From Amycolatopsis umgeniensis (GTDB lineage Bacteria > Actinomycetota > Actinomycetes > Mycobacteriales > Pseudonocardiaceae), in assembly GCF_014205155.1 (NCBI RefSeq), contig NZ_JACHMX010000001.1:3162001-3226000 (forward strand): 64,000 nt of DNA, written 5' to 3'. This document shows positions 1 to 9,622 of the stretch, in pieces (the first letter of the stretch is position 1; every line of letters starts with the position of its first letter). Under the pieces are notes generated by a model, which did not search any database, had not been told where the DNA came from, and worked only from the letters and a program-made list of their open reading frames with translations. Position numbers and translations under genes: made by a program.

Positions 1-125
1 TCCTGATTCAGCCTGGTTCGAAGAACAGCAGGGTGACTACCACCATCAAGAGCATCGGAAAGCCGGTCACGGCTGATATCTTCGGATGCTCATACGACGT
101 ACCACGGTACCTGTCAAGGCCATAG
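1..125 (+). CDS. DUF4307 family protein, C-terminal fragment
   Basis: An open frame enters from the left edge and stops with TAG at 123-125, giving 40 residues that include GKPVTADIFGCSYDVPRYL. The GCxYxVPxYL ending is what I know from the C-terminus of DUF4307 proteins, small membrane-anchored actinobacterial proteins encoded directly upstream of greA and on the same strand (as Rv1081c is next to greA in Mycobacterium tuberculosis). The same strand and position here support the call. The N-terminus and membrane helix lie outside the window. Function of the family is not known to me. Confidence 0.7.
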   Translation, partial: LIQPGSKNSRVTTTIKSIGKPVTADIFGCSYDVPRYLSRP

Positions 126-217
126 CGGCCAACGGGGTGAAACGGGCGCCCAACGCCGAGGCGCGACCGAATTCCACCGGCGGCGATGCCTCGCGCCGTG
201 TTACTCTGATCTACCGG

Positions 218-243
218 CACGGCCCAAGACGGGCCGTGTTTTT
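218..243 (+). terminator. Intrinsic terminator after the DUF4307 gene
   Basis: CACGGCCC at 218-225 pairs perfectly with GGGCCGTG at 231-238 around a 5-nt loop and is followed by five T residues (239-243). It is a textbook intrinsic terminator, about 90 nt after the DUF4307 stop and about 90 nt before greA, so greA probably has its own promoter in 244-335. Confidence 0.8.
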
Positions 244-335
244 CCTTTATCTCACCCAGGTCGGCACGCCACGCCGAACCTGGCGGCCGGCTTGTACACC
301 CAAGCCTGGCAGGCCCCTACGAGGAGATGGTGACC

Positions 336-827
336 GTGAGCGACACAAAGGTGACCTGGCTGACCCAGGATGCCTACGACAGGCTCAAGCAGGAACTCGA
401 CCACTACATCGAGCTCCGCCCGGTCATCGCTGCGAAGATCAATGACAGCCGGGAAGAGGGCGACCTCAAGGAGAACGGCGGCTACCACGCCGCCCGTGAA
501 GAGCAGGGCCAGCACGAGGCCCGCATCCGCCACCTCCAGGAGCTCCTCCGTTCGGCCAAGGTCGGCGAGCCGCCCGCCAACGACGGCAGCGCGGGGCCGG
601 GCAAGGTCCTCACCGTGCGCTACGACGGTGACGACGAGGACGAGAACTTCCTCTTGGCGACCCGCGAAGAGGGCACCGAGGGCGGCCTGGACGTCTACTC
701 GCCGGAGTCCCCGCTCGGCAAGGCGCTGCTCGGCGCCAAAGAGGGCGAAACCCGCGAGTACGAGCTGCCCAACGGCAGCATCCAGAAGGTGACACTCGTC
801 AAGGCCGTGCCGTACACCGACAAGTGA
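336..827 (+). CDS. greA: Transcription elongation factor GreA
   Basis: A 163-residue GreA, the usual length. GreA binds in the secondary channel of RNA polymerase and stimulates cleavage of backtracked transcripts. The N-terminal coiled-coil carries [19 protein letters not shown] and RIRHLQELL (about residues 40-80), with the acidic tip residues of the family; the C-terminal FKBP-like domain ends with [24 protein letters not shown] chose GTG at 336 ([11 protein letters not shown]) because mycobacterial GreA begins at the equivalent position and because GAGGAG (320-325) is well spaced for it, whereas it abuts the upstream ATG at 327. It lies next to DUF4307 as in other actinobacteria. Confidence 0.95.
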   Translation: MSDTKVTWLTQDAYDRLKQELDHYIELRPVIAAKINDSREEGDLKENGGYHAAREEQGQHEARIRHLQELLRSAKVGEPPANDGSAGPGKVLTVRYDGDDEDENFLLATREEGTEGGLDVYSPESPLGKALLGAKEGETREYELPNGSIQKVTLVKAVPYTDK

Positions 828-870
828 GCCTCCGCGCCGCTTCACGGCCGAAGGCCCCGGAAACTCGCTG

Positions 871-900
871 TGCGCCCGGCCCGATATGGCCGGGCGCGCA
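871..900 (+). terminator. Hairpin downstream of greA
   Basis: TGCGCCCGGCC and GGCCGGGCGCGCA form a strong GC-rich stem with a short CGATAT loop, 43 nt after the greA stop. There is no T run, which is common for actinobacterial terminators. Confidence 0.6.
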
Positions 901-944
901 TATGAGCCGTTAGCGTGACCTCCGGAGAAATCTGGAGGGAAACG

Positions 945-1748
945 ATGAGCGAGCTACCGATCTGCGTCGCCTGCGGGATGCAGTACGCGGAACCCCGGTC
1001 CGACTGCCCGATCTGCGAGGACGAACGTCAGTACGTCCCGCGGGCCGGACAGCAGTGGACCGATCTGGACACCGTTCGCGCAAGCGGGACGTACAAGGCT
1101 CGTATCGAGGAGCAAGGACCCGGTCTCATCGGGGTCGGGTCCACGCCCAACTTCGCCATCGGCGAGCGGGCGCTGCTGGTCAAGGCCGAATCCGGCAACT
1201 TCCTGTGGGACTGCGCGGGCTTCATCGACGAAGACCTCGTCGCCGAGGTCCGTGGTCTGGGCGGGATCACCGGGATCGCGATCAGCCATCCGCACTACTA
1301 CACCACCATGGTCGAGTGGGCCCACACCTTCGACGTGCCCGTCTACCTGCACGAGAACGACCGGCAGTGGATCGGCAGGCCGGATCCGGCGATCAAGCTG
1401 TGGAGCGGCGCGACCCTCGACGTCGCCCCCGACCTGCGGCTGATCAACCTCGGCGTGCATTTCGCCGGCGGGACCGTGCTGCACTGGCCCGGCGGGGAGA
1501 ACGGCCTCGGCGCGGTGCTCTCGGGCGACATCCTGCAGGTCATCCCGGACCGGCGCTTCGTCGGCATGATGTACAGCTACCCGAACCTGATCCCGGAACG
1601 CCCCGAGATCGTCCGCCGAGCGGCCGAAATGCTCGAACCGTACGAGTTCGAGGCGATCTACGGCGCCTGGTGGGACGCGATCATCCGCACCGACGGGCAC
1701 GAGGCCGTCCAGCGGTCGGCGAAGCGGTACCTGGGTCAGTTGGGCTAG
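945..1748 (+). CDS. MBL-fold metallo-hydrolase with N-terminal zinc-ribbon-like segment
   Basis: A 267-residue protein started at ATG 945, which has GGAGGGA at about 934-940 in front of it. The first 30 residues hold two CxxC pairs (CVAC and CPIC), a zinc-ribbon-like segment. The rest reads as a metallo-beta-lactamase fold, but the usual HxHxDH is reduced to ISHPHYYTT, with a later GDILQV; the metal site may therefore be degenerate or unusual. No substrate can be assigned. Its last four bases overlap the end of the convergent Lrp-type gene, so the two transcripts collide. Confidence 0.75.
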   Translation: MSELPICVACGMQYAEPRSDCPICEDERQYVPRAGQQWTDLDTVRASGTYKARIEEQGPGLIGVGSTPNFAIGERALLVKAESGNFLWDCAGFIDEDLVAEVRGLGGITGIAISHPHYYTTMVEWAHTFDVPVYLHENDRQWIGRPDPAIKLWSGATLDVAPDLRLINLGVHFAGGTVLHWPGGENGLGAVLSGDILQVIPDRRFVGMMYSYPNLIPERPEIVRRAAEMLEPYEFEAIYGAWWDAIIRTDGHEAVQRSAKRYLGQLG

Positions 1749-2218
1749 CTTCTCGCCAGCCTTTCCAGCAGCGGCCGCACGCGCGGCGGAACCGGCGTCG
1801 ACAACGCGATCGACGTCGACGTCCGCCGCACGTACGGCGCGCCGACCACCTCGTCCACCACCCGCTGCAGGTCGTCGTTGTTGCGCGCCACCATCCGCAC
1901 GAAGAGGTCGCCCTGACCGGTGGTCGCGTGGACCTCGCACACCTCGTCGATCGCGGACAGCGCCTCCGCGACCTCGGCCCGGCGGCCCTGTGCGATCTCC
2001 AGGACGGCGAACGCGGTGAGGCCGTAGCCCATCGCCGCGAGATCGAGTTCTGGCGGGAATCCGCCGAGGATCCCGCGTTCGGTCAGCCGGTCGAGCCGGG
2101 CCTGCACGGTGCCCCGCGCGACGCCGAGACGGCGGGCGCATTCGAGCACCCCGAGCCGGGGCGAGTCGGTGAGCAACAGCAACAGCCGCGCGTCCAGCTC
2201 GTCGAGCACTTCCGACAT
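1745..2218 (-). CDS. Lrp/AsnC-family transcriptional regulator
   Basis: 157 residues: an N-terminal winged helix-turn-helix (LDELDARLLLLLTDSPRLGVLECARRLGVARGTVQARLDRL shape, quoted in part) followed by a RAM/ligand-binding alpha-beta domain (FAVLEIAQG, HATTGQGDLFVRM). The ATG at 2218 has AGGAGG ten bases upstream. It is divergent from hpd, and Lrp/AsnC proteins commonly sense amino acids, so control of hpd by tyrosine, phenylalanine or a related ligand is a reasonable inference. The shared 120-bp intergenic region holds an inverted repeat that could be its operator. Confidence 0.88.
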   Translation of the reverse strand: MSEVLDELDARLLLLLTDSPRLGVLECARRLGVARGTVQARLDRLTERGILGGFPPELDLAAMGYGLTAFAVLEIAQGRRAEVAEALSAIDEVCEVHATTGQGDLFVRMVARNNDDLQRVVDEVVGAPYVRRTSTSIALSTPVPPRVRPLLERLARS

Positions 2219-2239
2219 CGGGCCTACCTCCTACACAGG

Positions 2240-2292
2240 TTGTCCACTATGACTGCGCTGTCCCGCGCATGACTGGGCATAGTGTGCAGCAA
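2240..2292. promoter_or_regulatory. Candidate Lrp operator between the Lrp gene and hpd
   Basis: TTGTCCACTATG (2240-2251) and CATAGTGTGCAGCAA (2278-2292) form an imperfect inverted repeat with a perfect ACTATG/CATAGT core. ATGACTG also occurs twice between the arms. Widely spaced partial dyads in a divergent promoter are typical of Lrp-type sites. The role is inferred. Confidence 0.45.
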
Positions 2293-2301
2293 AATCTTTG
2301 A

Positions 2302-3540
<1,239 letters not shown>

Positions 3541-3600
3541 CGGCGAGGCGCCATCAGCGCGGCGTCGCGACAACCTCTGACCCCGGCAGTTCGCAGGGCT

Positions 3601-3643
3601 GAAAGGGCTCTTCATCGCACTTTGTGCGGTGAAGGGCCCTTTC
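3601..3643 (+). terminator. Long hairpin downstream of hpd
   Basis: Two 20-nt arms (3601-3620 and 3624-3643) pair fully in RNA with two G-U wobbles and a TTT loop. The right arm contains AAGGGCCCTT, itself a palindrome. It lies 61 nt after the hpd stop and belongs to the hairpin class described in the findings. Confidence 0.7.
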
Positions 3644-3779
3644 GCTGCGTGACGGGGCCGACTTTGTCGGCACGGGGTGGTAGACCGGACGGGCACTAAA
3701 CTTCGAGCGCACCGGAACCGGAGGCGACTTCGGACCGTCAGTGTGAAGACGTCAGCATGCAGCTTGTGGAAGGGTCCCG

Positions 3780-4322
3780 ATGCCGGACAACGTCGACGCC
3801 AGCGAACAGATGGTGGACAACTGGACGAAGCAGATCCAGGAGACCGCCGCGCGCTATCAGGCGATGGCCGCCCGCATGCAGGGGCAGACCGTGACAGAGC
3901 GGTCGAAGGACAACACCATCGAGGTGACGATCGACTCGAAGGGCCTGCTCACGAATCTCGTCATCGCCGAAGCCGCGAGCGGCAAACGGATGGCCGAGGT
4001 CTCGTCGCAGGTCATGCGGCTCGTGCAGCTCGCGCAGTCACGGATCCCTGAGCTGCTGCAGGCGGCGATGGCCGAAACGGTCGGCACCACCGACGAGACG
4101 GCGAGCCGCGTGATCGCGGAGGCCCAGAGCACCTTCCCGGAAGCGCCGCCGGAGGAAGACGTCGCTCCGCCGGAACCCGAGAGGCACCACCGCTTCGGCC
4201 CGGAAGACGAAGAGCCCCCGCCGCCCGCGCCGGGCACCCCGCCGCAGCCCAAGCCGATCCCGCGCCGCCGCCGCACGCAGGACAACGACGACGACGATTT
4301 CGGCGGCAGCATCCTTTCTTAG
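3780..4322 (+). CDS. YbaB/EbfC-family nucleoid-associated protein
   Basis: 180 residues. Residues about 15-115 match the YbaB/EbfC shape: an N-terminal helix, then TIEVTIDSKGLLTNLVI and a C-terminal helix rich in Gln/Ala. Family members are about 100 residues and bind DNA non-specifically as dimers. This one has a 65-residue tail that is acidic and proline-rich (EPPPPAPGTPPQPKPIPRRRR, partly quoted) and probably disordered. Actinobacterial YbaB-like proteins with such tails are often encoded beside WXG100/ESX substrates, as here, so a role linked to the downstream secretion locus is more likely than a housekeeping role. Confidence 0.8.
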   Translation: MPDNVDASEQMVDNWTKQIQETAARYQAMAARMQGQTVTERSKDNTIEVTIDSKGLLTNLVIAEAASGKRMAEVSSQVMRLVQLAQSRIPELLQAAMAETVGTTDETASRVIAEAQSTFPEAPPEEDVAPPEPERHHRFGPEDEEPPPPAPGTPPQPKPIPRRRRTQDNDDDDFGGSILS

Positions 4323-4353
4323 TGTTCATCCGGCCTGGTAGAGGGGAGAAACC

Positions 4354-4668
4354 ATGGCAGGCAAGGGTTACGAGCTCGGTGCCGACCTCGACGCGCACGC
4401 CAAGCAGGTCGACGGCATCGCCGACGGGCTGCGCACGGCGGTCGACGCCGCGCAGCAGGTGAGCATGCCGACAGACGCGTACGGCATCATCTGCCAGCCG
4501 TTCCGGATGATGCTCGACCCGGTCGAGGAGTTCGGCATCAACGCGCTGAACAAGGCCGTCGAGGCCGCGACGGCGGTGGCGAACAACGTGCGCTCGGCGT
4601 CGAACGCCTACCAGGCGCAGGACGAGAACTTCGCCGCGGAATTCAAGAACGTGCAGGTGCCTGACTGA
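4354..4668 (+). CDS. EspC-like type VII secretion-associated protein
   Basis: 104 residues, helical, with no signal peptide. The pattern GYELGADLDAHAKQVDGIADGL, then helical segments and a C-terminal AYQAQDENFAAEF, resembles the DUF2580/EspC-like small secretion partners of type VII systems. GAGGGGAGAAACC precedes the ATG. Its stop overlaps the start of the toxin gene (TGATG at 4666-4670), which implies translational coupling. I infer that it is a chaperone or co-secreted partner of the toxin. No ESX core genes (eccB/C/D, mycP) are in the window, so secretion would rely on machinery elsewhere. Confidence 0.75.
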   Translation: MAGKGYELGADLDAHAKQVDGIADGLRTAVDAAQQVSMPTDAYGIICQPFRMMLDPVEEFGINALNKAVEAATAVANNVRSASNAYQAQDENFAAEFKNVQVPD

Positions 4669-7600
4669 TGCCCGAGGGAAACCCGCTCGTCGCGAAGGCG
4701 CCGACGGATGGAGACGGCCCCGGCCCCCTGACGGCCGGGAACAGCGAGTACGGCTACGCGGCGGGCATCGGCGTCGCCGAGTCGGCCATGGACGCCTTCA
4801 ACGGCATCTCGAGCGGTGACTGGGTCGGCGGCGGGCTCGGGGTACTGAGCCTCGCGGGCGAGATCGCCAGCGCCGCGATCGACCCGTTCGGCTACCTGAT
4901 GTCGTCGGTGGCGTCGTTCCTGATGGAACACATGCAGCCGTTGAAGGACATGCTGGACGCGGTGGCGGGCGATCCGCCGGTGATCCAGTCGTACTCCGAG
5001 ACCTGGGGCAACGTCTCCAAGAAGCTGGAAGACACCCACGTCGAGTTCTCGAACACGGTCAAGAACGGCACCGCCGGCTGGACCGGCGAGGCCGCCGACC
5101 AGTATCGCAAGCAGGCCGCGGAACAGGCGGAAGCGATCAGCGGGGCGGCGACGGTCGCGGGTGGCATCAGCACCGTCGTGATGATCTTCGGCGAGATCGT
5201 CGCGTTCGTCCGCGAGTTCATCCGCCAGCTGATCGCGGACGCGGTCGGCAAGCTCATCGCGTGGGTCATGGAGACGGTGTTCTCCCTCGGTTTCGGCACG
5301 CCCATCGTGGTCGCGCAGGCCGTCACCGCGATCGCCAAGTGGGCCGCGAAGATCGCCGACAAGCTCAAGGAACTGTGCGACGCGATGCGGCGGGTCTCGC
5401 CGCTGCTCGGCAAGCTGGTCGACGTCTTCGAGAAGATCATCAAGATCTTCGGCAAGATCGCGGGCAAGATCACCGGGCTCGACGCGTTGAACCCCAAGAA
5501 CATCAAGGCGGGCGGCTTCGTCCAGCGCGGTGGCCGCGGCGGCGGGTCCGGCGGCCCCGACGGTGGCGGCACGGGATCCGGGGACGGCCCGGACGGCGAC
5601 GGTTCCGGCAGCGGCTCGGGCGACGGCTCCAACGGTTCCGGCTCCAACGGTTCCGGCTCCGACGGTTCCGGCTCCGACGGCTCGAATGGGTCGAACGGCT
5701 CCGACGGTGACTCGAGCGGTTCGGGCAACTCCGGTGACTCCGGCGATTCCGGCCGCTCTGGCGACTCCAGCGGCGACAGCCCGTCGAGCACCGCCACTCG
5801 CGGCGGCGGCGACGGCGGCTCACCGTCCACAAGGGACAGTGGCGGCTCACCGACCCGTTCGGACAGCGGATCTCCCGGCCGCGCGGGCGATGGCGACGGA
5901 CCGTCCACTTCGGACGGAAACCTCGGCAGGACGCCGGACGGCGGTGGCGGCTCCCCCAGTGCCGCCCGCTCCGACGGCGGCTCGCCGAGCCCGAACCGTG
6001 CGGACGGCGGCGGTTCACCCAGCCACACACCCGACAGCGGTTCTCCGGCACCGCACACCCGGGCCGACAGTGGCGGATCCCCCACTCCGCACACTCGGGC
6101 GGACAGCGGCGGATCCCCAAGCCACACACCCGACGCCCCGAACACCCGGGCCGACAGCGGTGGTTCGCCGAGCCATGCGCCCGACGGCGGCTCCCCCACA
6201 CCGCACACGCGAACGGACACCGGCAGCTCACCCAGCCACACACCCGACGGCGGCTCCCCCGCTCCCCACACGCGGACGGACACCGGCAGCTCACCCAGCC
6301 ACACACCCGACGGAGGCTCCCCCGCTCCCCACACGCGGACGGACACCGGCGGATCCCCAAGCCACACCGGCGACGCGCCCCGCACCCATGGCGGTGACGG
6401 CGGCGGTTCGCCCACACCGCGTTCCGACCCGTCGCCCGGCCACCACGGCGGCAACGACGGCGGCAGTCCCACCCGGCCGACCGACAGCGGCACGACGACC
6501 AGCGGCACCGCGCCCACGGCACCGCGAGTCGGCGACGCGGGCCCGTCACACGTTCCTTCGCAGCGCGGCGGTACCGGCGGCGACGGTTCGCCCGGTGTCC
6601 CGCCGCAGGGTCAGCCGGTCGCCGGCGGTATGCCGCCCCAAGGCGCTCAGGGTGGCACGCCCGGCGGCACCCCGGGTTCGCCCGGAGGCCGGCCGCAGGG
6701 CGGCGGCTGGACTGGCACGCCCGGCTCGCCGCGCACACCGGACACGCACACCCCGCGCGGTCCCGACACCCACACCGGCCCCAGCCGCGGTCCGGGCCAG
6801 ACCGGCCCCGGCGGACGGCCGAACCAGCCGCAGCCGGTCGCCCGTGGCAACGACTTCGGCCCCGGGGCCCAGCCGCAGACCGGCACGCCCGGTGCACACG
6901 GCCCCGGCAACCGGCCCGGCGGCACGGGTCCCGGCAACTCCGGCCCCGGAGGCCGCGGTCCCGGTGGTCACTCCGGCCCGCCGCGTTCGCCGGACGGTCA
7001 CGGCCCCGACGGGCACGGTCCGCGCCAGGACCCGAACGGCCACCCCGACGGTTCACCGCACGATCGCGGCCCCGACGCCGAGCCCGACCGTCCGCTGACC
7101 CCGGACGAGGTCAACCAGCGGCATTCCGAGGGCACCCCGGCGGGGAGCTCGTACCACCGCGGCGACGCCGACATGGGCGACCTGCCGCACCGCGTCCGGC
7201 CCGATCCGGACGGCCGCTACACCGTCGACGTGCACGTCACCCCGGACGGGCACGCCCGCATCGGCAACCGCACGTACACCCCCGAGGAATTCGCGGACAT
7301 CCTGCGCCGCAACGGGGACTACGACGGCCGCCCGATCCGGCTGATCGGCTGCGACGCCGGCTCGAACGACTTCGCGCGCCGCCTGTCGCGCGAACTCGAC
7401 ACCGAAGTCATGGCGCCGAGCAGGCCCGCGTGGACCGACTCGAACGGGCGCGTCTTCTCGTCCGACTACGAGATCGGCCCCGACGGCCGCACCCGGCCCC
7501 GGATCCCGCCGAACGGCGAATGGGACGTCCACAGTCCCGACGGAACCGCCCGCCGGGCGAGCGAAGACGGCTTCACGCCCGACACGTCGCACGCGGACAA

Positions 7601-8660
7601 GCAGGACGTGGACGCCGACAGCGCCCAGAGCCGCGGCGACGGCGACGACGCCGGTCATCCGCCGTACGACGACGTTCCCAAGCCCCGGACGATCAGCCGG
7701 GACTCGCCGGAGTTCAACGAGCGGTTCGCCACCTGGGACCGAGGAGCCGACTCGGAGTTCACCGGGCCGCGGCACCGGCCGGATCCGCACGATCCGATCG
7801 ACTCGCCCAGGACCATCGAGGACGTCAAACCACGCATCCGGAACAGCCAGCCGGATCCCGAAGGGGTTCCGCAGGCTCTGCGTGGTGAAAAGCCGCTGGC
7901 GATGAACGCCGAGTACAAGGTGGAGTACAAGAACGGTGCCAGCAGCCGGTTCTTCACCGACGACACTGGCAGGGTGACGCACGTCGAGACGACGCTGCCG
8001 ACCTCGAAGCCCTTCCACAACCCCGATCTGCGCTATCCGCTGCAGCCCAACACCCAGTATCGCGTCCCCAACTTCCACGACCCGAGCAAGCACTGGACCT
8101 TCGAAGTCGGTGACAACGGGAAGCCGAGCGCGATGACCGGCGACCCGGTCTTCAAGGGGAAACACGACGACTTCCGCGACAACACGTCGCAGAACAGGTC
8201 GGGTCAAGAAGGTAAGGCGGCCTACCAGAATCACCCGGTGCACGGGAGCACGTACGCACACGTCGAATGGGCGGGCGGGCACTTCTCGGCGCATGAGATG
8301 GGTGGCCCCGGCGAGTACGTCAACATGCATCCCCAGATGGCCGCTTCCAACAGCGGTCACTACAGGGACAGCTGGATCCATGACGCGTCCTGGCGGGCGC
8401 AAGAGGCCGAACTGGGCAAGTTCGACGAGGTGCCCGGCCAGAAGGTCGAGAACTATCAGGTCAGGATGGAAGGCGAGAGCAACGGCATTCCGGAGAACGT
8501 GGTCATGCGCTGGCAAGAGGTCGTGTACGCCGTCGACGGTCAGGGGAATCTTCTCCCCGGACCGGTCGAGGTGTCGCGAGTGACCAGGCAACGCGACTTC
8601 CCGAATGATCCTTCCCAGGTCAATTACGGCCCGGACACCCATTACGGAGCGACCCCATGA
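4668..8660 (+). CDS. Large polymorphic toxin: WXG-like N-terminus, low-complexity linker, C-terminal nuclease domain
   Basis: 1330 residues. Residues 100-160 form a WXG100-like helical pair with W138 (GWTGEAADQYRKQ). Hydrophobic helices follow to about 280, then a Gly/Ser/Asp/Pro/Thr linker (about 287-800) with tandem repeats. About 850-910 holds a small domain with RPIRLIGCDAGSNDFARRL, a module I have seen in actinobacterial toxins, possibly pretoxin or caspase-like. The C-terminus (about 1180-1330) carries AGGHFSAHEMGGPGEYVNMHP with His1205, then W and E, and PGQKVENYQVRM, the layout of DNA/RNA non-specific endonuclease toxin tips (the YeeF-type domain). The next three genes are YezG-type immunity paralogues, which supports this. 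I infer a contact-dependent or secreted nuclease used against related cells. Confidence 0.8.
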   Translation: MPEGNPLVAKAPTDGDGPGPLTAGNSEYGYAAGIGVAESAMDAFNGISSGDWVGGGLGVLSLAGEIASAAIDPFGYLMSSVASFLMEHMQPLKDMLDAVAGDPPVIQSYSETWGNVSKKLEDTHVEFSNTVKNGTAGWTGEAADQYRKQAAEQAEAISGAATVAGGISTVVMIFGEIVAFVREFIRQLIADAVGKLIAWVMETVFSLGFGTPIVVAQAVTAIAKWAAKIADKLKELCDAMRRVSPLLGKLVDVFEKIIKIFGKIAGKITGLDALNPKNIKAGGFVQRGGRGGGSGGPDGGGTGSGDGPDGDGSGSGSGDGSNGSGSNGSGSDGSGSDGSNGSNGSDGDSSGSGNSGDSGDSGRSGDSSGDSPSSTATRGGGDGGSPSTRDSGGSPTRSDSGSPGRAGDGDGPSTSDGNLGRTPDGGGGSPSAARSDGGSPSPNRADGGGSPSHTPDSGSPAPHTRADSGGSPTPHTRADSGGSPSHTPDAPNTRADSGGSPSHAPDGGSPTPHTRTDTGSSPSHTPDGGSPAPHTRTDTGSSPSHTPDGGSPAPHTRTDTGGSPSHTGDAPRTHGGDGGGSPTPRSDPSPGHHGGNDGGSPTRPTDSGTTTSGTAPTAPRVGDAGPSHVPSQRGGTGGDGSPGVPPQGQPVAGGMPPQGAQGGTPGGTPGSPGGRPQGGGWTGTPGSPRTPDTHTPRGPDTHTGPSRGPGQTGPGGRPNQPQPVARGNDFGPGAQPQTGTPGAHGPGNRPGGTGPGNSGPGGRGPGGHSGPPRSPDGHGPDGHGPRQDPNGHPDGSPHDRGPDAEPDRPLTPDEVNQRHSEGTPAGSSYHRGDADMGDLPHRVRPDPDGRYTVDVHVTPDGHARIGNRTYTPEEFADILRRNGDYDGRPIRLIGCDAGSNDFARRLSRELDTEVMAPSRPAWTDSNGRVFSSDYEIGPDGRTRPRIPPNGEWDVHSPDGTARRASEDGFTPDTSHADKQDVDADSAQSRGDGDDAGHPPYDDVPKPRTISRDSPEFNERFATWDRGADSEFTGPRHRPDPHDPIDSPRTIEDVKPRIRNSQPDPEGVPQALRGEKPLAMNAEYKVEYKNGASSRFFTDDTGRVTHVETTLPTSKPFHNPDLRYPLQPNTQYRVPNFHDPSKHWTFEVGDNGKPSAMTGDPVFKGKHDDFRDNTSQNRSGQEGKAAYQNHPVHGSTYAHVEWAGGHFSAHEMGGPGEYVNMHPQMAASNSGHYRDSWIHDASWRAQEAELGKFDEVPGQKVENYQVRMEGESNGIPENVVMRWQEVVYAVDGQGNLLPGPVEVSRVTRQRDFPNDPSQVNYGPDTHYGATP
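6186..6374 (+). repeat. 63-bp tandem repeats inside the toxin linker
   Basis: Three consecutive units start at 6186, 6249 and 6312. Each encodes a 21-residue unit of the form GGSPxPHTRTDTGSSPSH plus TPD; units 2 and 3 are nearly identical at the DNA level. Degenerate copies extend back to about 6015. Such repeats can expand or contract by slippage or recombination and set linker length. Confidence 0.8.
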
Positions 8661-9097
8661 CGGACGAGCTGATCACCGGTATCGCGTCCGCGCTGACGGA
8701 GGCCGCGCCGGACGGCTGGGCGAAGGTCAGCCTCACCGTGTCCGCGACGGTGCTGGCCTACGACTACGCCACGGAAGTCCGGCTGGCCGACGGGCGGAGC
8801 GGGGACATCGACCTGCCCGCCGAAGTACGGGGCGGGTTCCGCGAACTGCGGACCCGGATGTACGAACCAGGTCGCGGAACGTGGTTCTCGGCGAAGGTCG
8901 TGCTGACGTCCGGTGTGGCACCCGAGTTCACGTTCAACTTCGACGAAGACCCGAAATGGTGGCCGCCGTTGCATCCGACCACCTTCACCCGCGACCTGGA
9001 AACGTTCCCGCGCGACGAGCACCACGTTCCGGCGTGGTTGCGGACTCTGGTCGCCCAAGGCACGCAACTGGAGCAGGAACGGGACACACCGGCCTGA
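8657..9097 (+). CDS. YezG/DUF600-type immunity protein 1
   Basis: 146 residues. An N-terminal helix and PDGWAKVSLTVSA lead to RMYEPGRGTWFSAKVVL and FNFDEDPKWW, then a C-terminal PxWLR helix. This is the pattern of the YezG family: PxxW near the start, a central W-x-S/T strand, then an F-x-Y/F-D motif. YezG is the antitoxin of the YeeF nuclease in Bacillus. The start overlaps the toxin stop by four bases (ATGA), so the immunity protein is made together with the toxin. It is the closest gene to the toxin tip and the most likely cognate antitoxin. Confidence 0.8.
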   Translation: MTDELITGIASALTEAAPDGWAKVSLTVSATVLAYDYATEVRLADGRSGDIDLPAEVRGGFRELRTRMYEPGRGTWFSAKVVLTSGVAPEFTFNFDEDPKWWPPLHPTTFTRDLETFPRDEHHVPAWLRTLVAQGTQLEQERDTPA

Positions 9098-9161
9098 ACC
9101 GGCACCCGTGCCATGATGGGTCACCGCTGTTCCAGCGGTGACCACGAGGAGGATTTACCGG

Positions 9162-9614
9162 ATGGCTCAATGGCCTCAGCTCGACCCCATCGCGCAGAAC
9201 GAACTTCTCGGCGAGATCACCTTGTCGGTGGTCGGTGCTTTGCCGCCGGGCTGGCGTGAGGTGGTGCTGGACTACCGGGTGGTCGGCAAGAACATCGACG
9301 TCGCGGTCGGCGTGCTCGACCCGAACGGCACCTACCAGGTGTGGGAACCGTCCGTCGAGACGTGGCGCATGTTCCAGCGGCTGCGCGGCGGCATGTACCA
9401 AGAAGGCGAAGGAACCTGGTTCTCGGCCAGGCTCGTCATCGAACCCCCGTCGCGGTTCCGCGTGCAGTACAACTGGCAGAACGAACCCGACTTCCAGCCG
9501 TACCCCGCACCGGACGAGTTCGCCCTGGAGCAGGAACGGTTCCCCCGAGGCGAGGCGTACATGCCGGACTGGTTCAAGCGTGGATTGGCCGCCTCCGGCG
9601 CCAAGACCGACTGA
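9162..9614 (+). CDS. YezG/DUF600-type immunity protein 2
   Basis: 150 residues from ATG 9162, which has GAGGAGG at 9147-9153; an in-frame GTG at 9138 has no ribosome-binding site. It is a clear paralogue of the preceding gene: LPPGWREVVLDYRV, GGMYQEGEGTWFSARLVI, YNWQNEPDF and MPDWFKRGL align with the same motifs. It may be a second immunity protein for the same toxin or an orphan kept against nuclease variants from other strains. Confidence 0.78.
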   Translation: MAQWPQLDPIAQNELLGEITLSVVGALPPGWREVVLDYRVVGKNIDVAVGVLDPNGTYQVWEPSVETWRMFQRLRGGMYQEGEGTWFSARLVIEPPSRFRVQYNWQNEPDFQPYPAPDEFALEQERFPRGEAYMPDWFKRGLAASGAKTD

Positions 9615-9622
9615 GGAAGACG

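Noticed and set aside
218..335. greA leader attenuator like the E. coli GraL arrangement
   Set aside because: The hairpin at 218-243 is best explained as the terminator of the DUF4307 gene; any promoter in front of it would start too close to the stem to make a leader.
4892..7098. Long open frames antisense to and in other frames of the toxin linker (500 residues or more)
   Set aside because: They are produced by the repetitive GC-rich linker; composition is Arg/Ser/Gly/Pro repeats with no start support.
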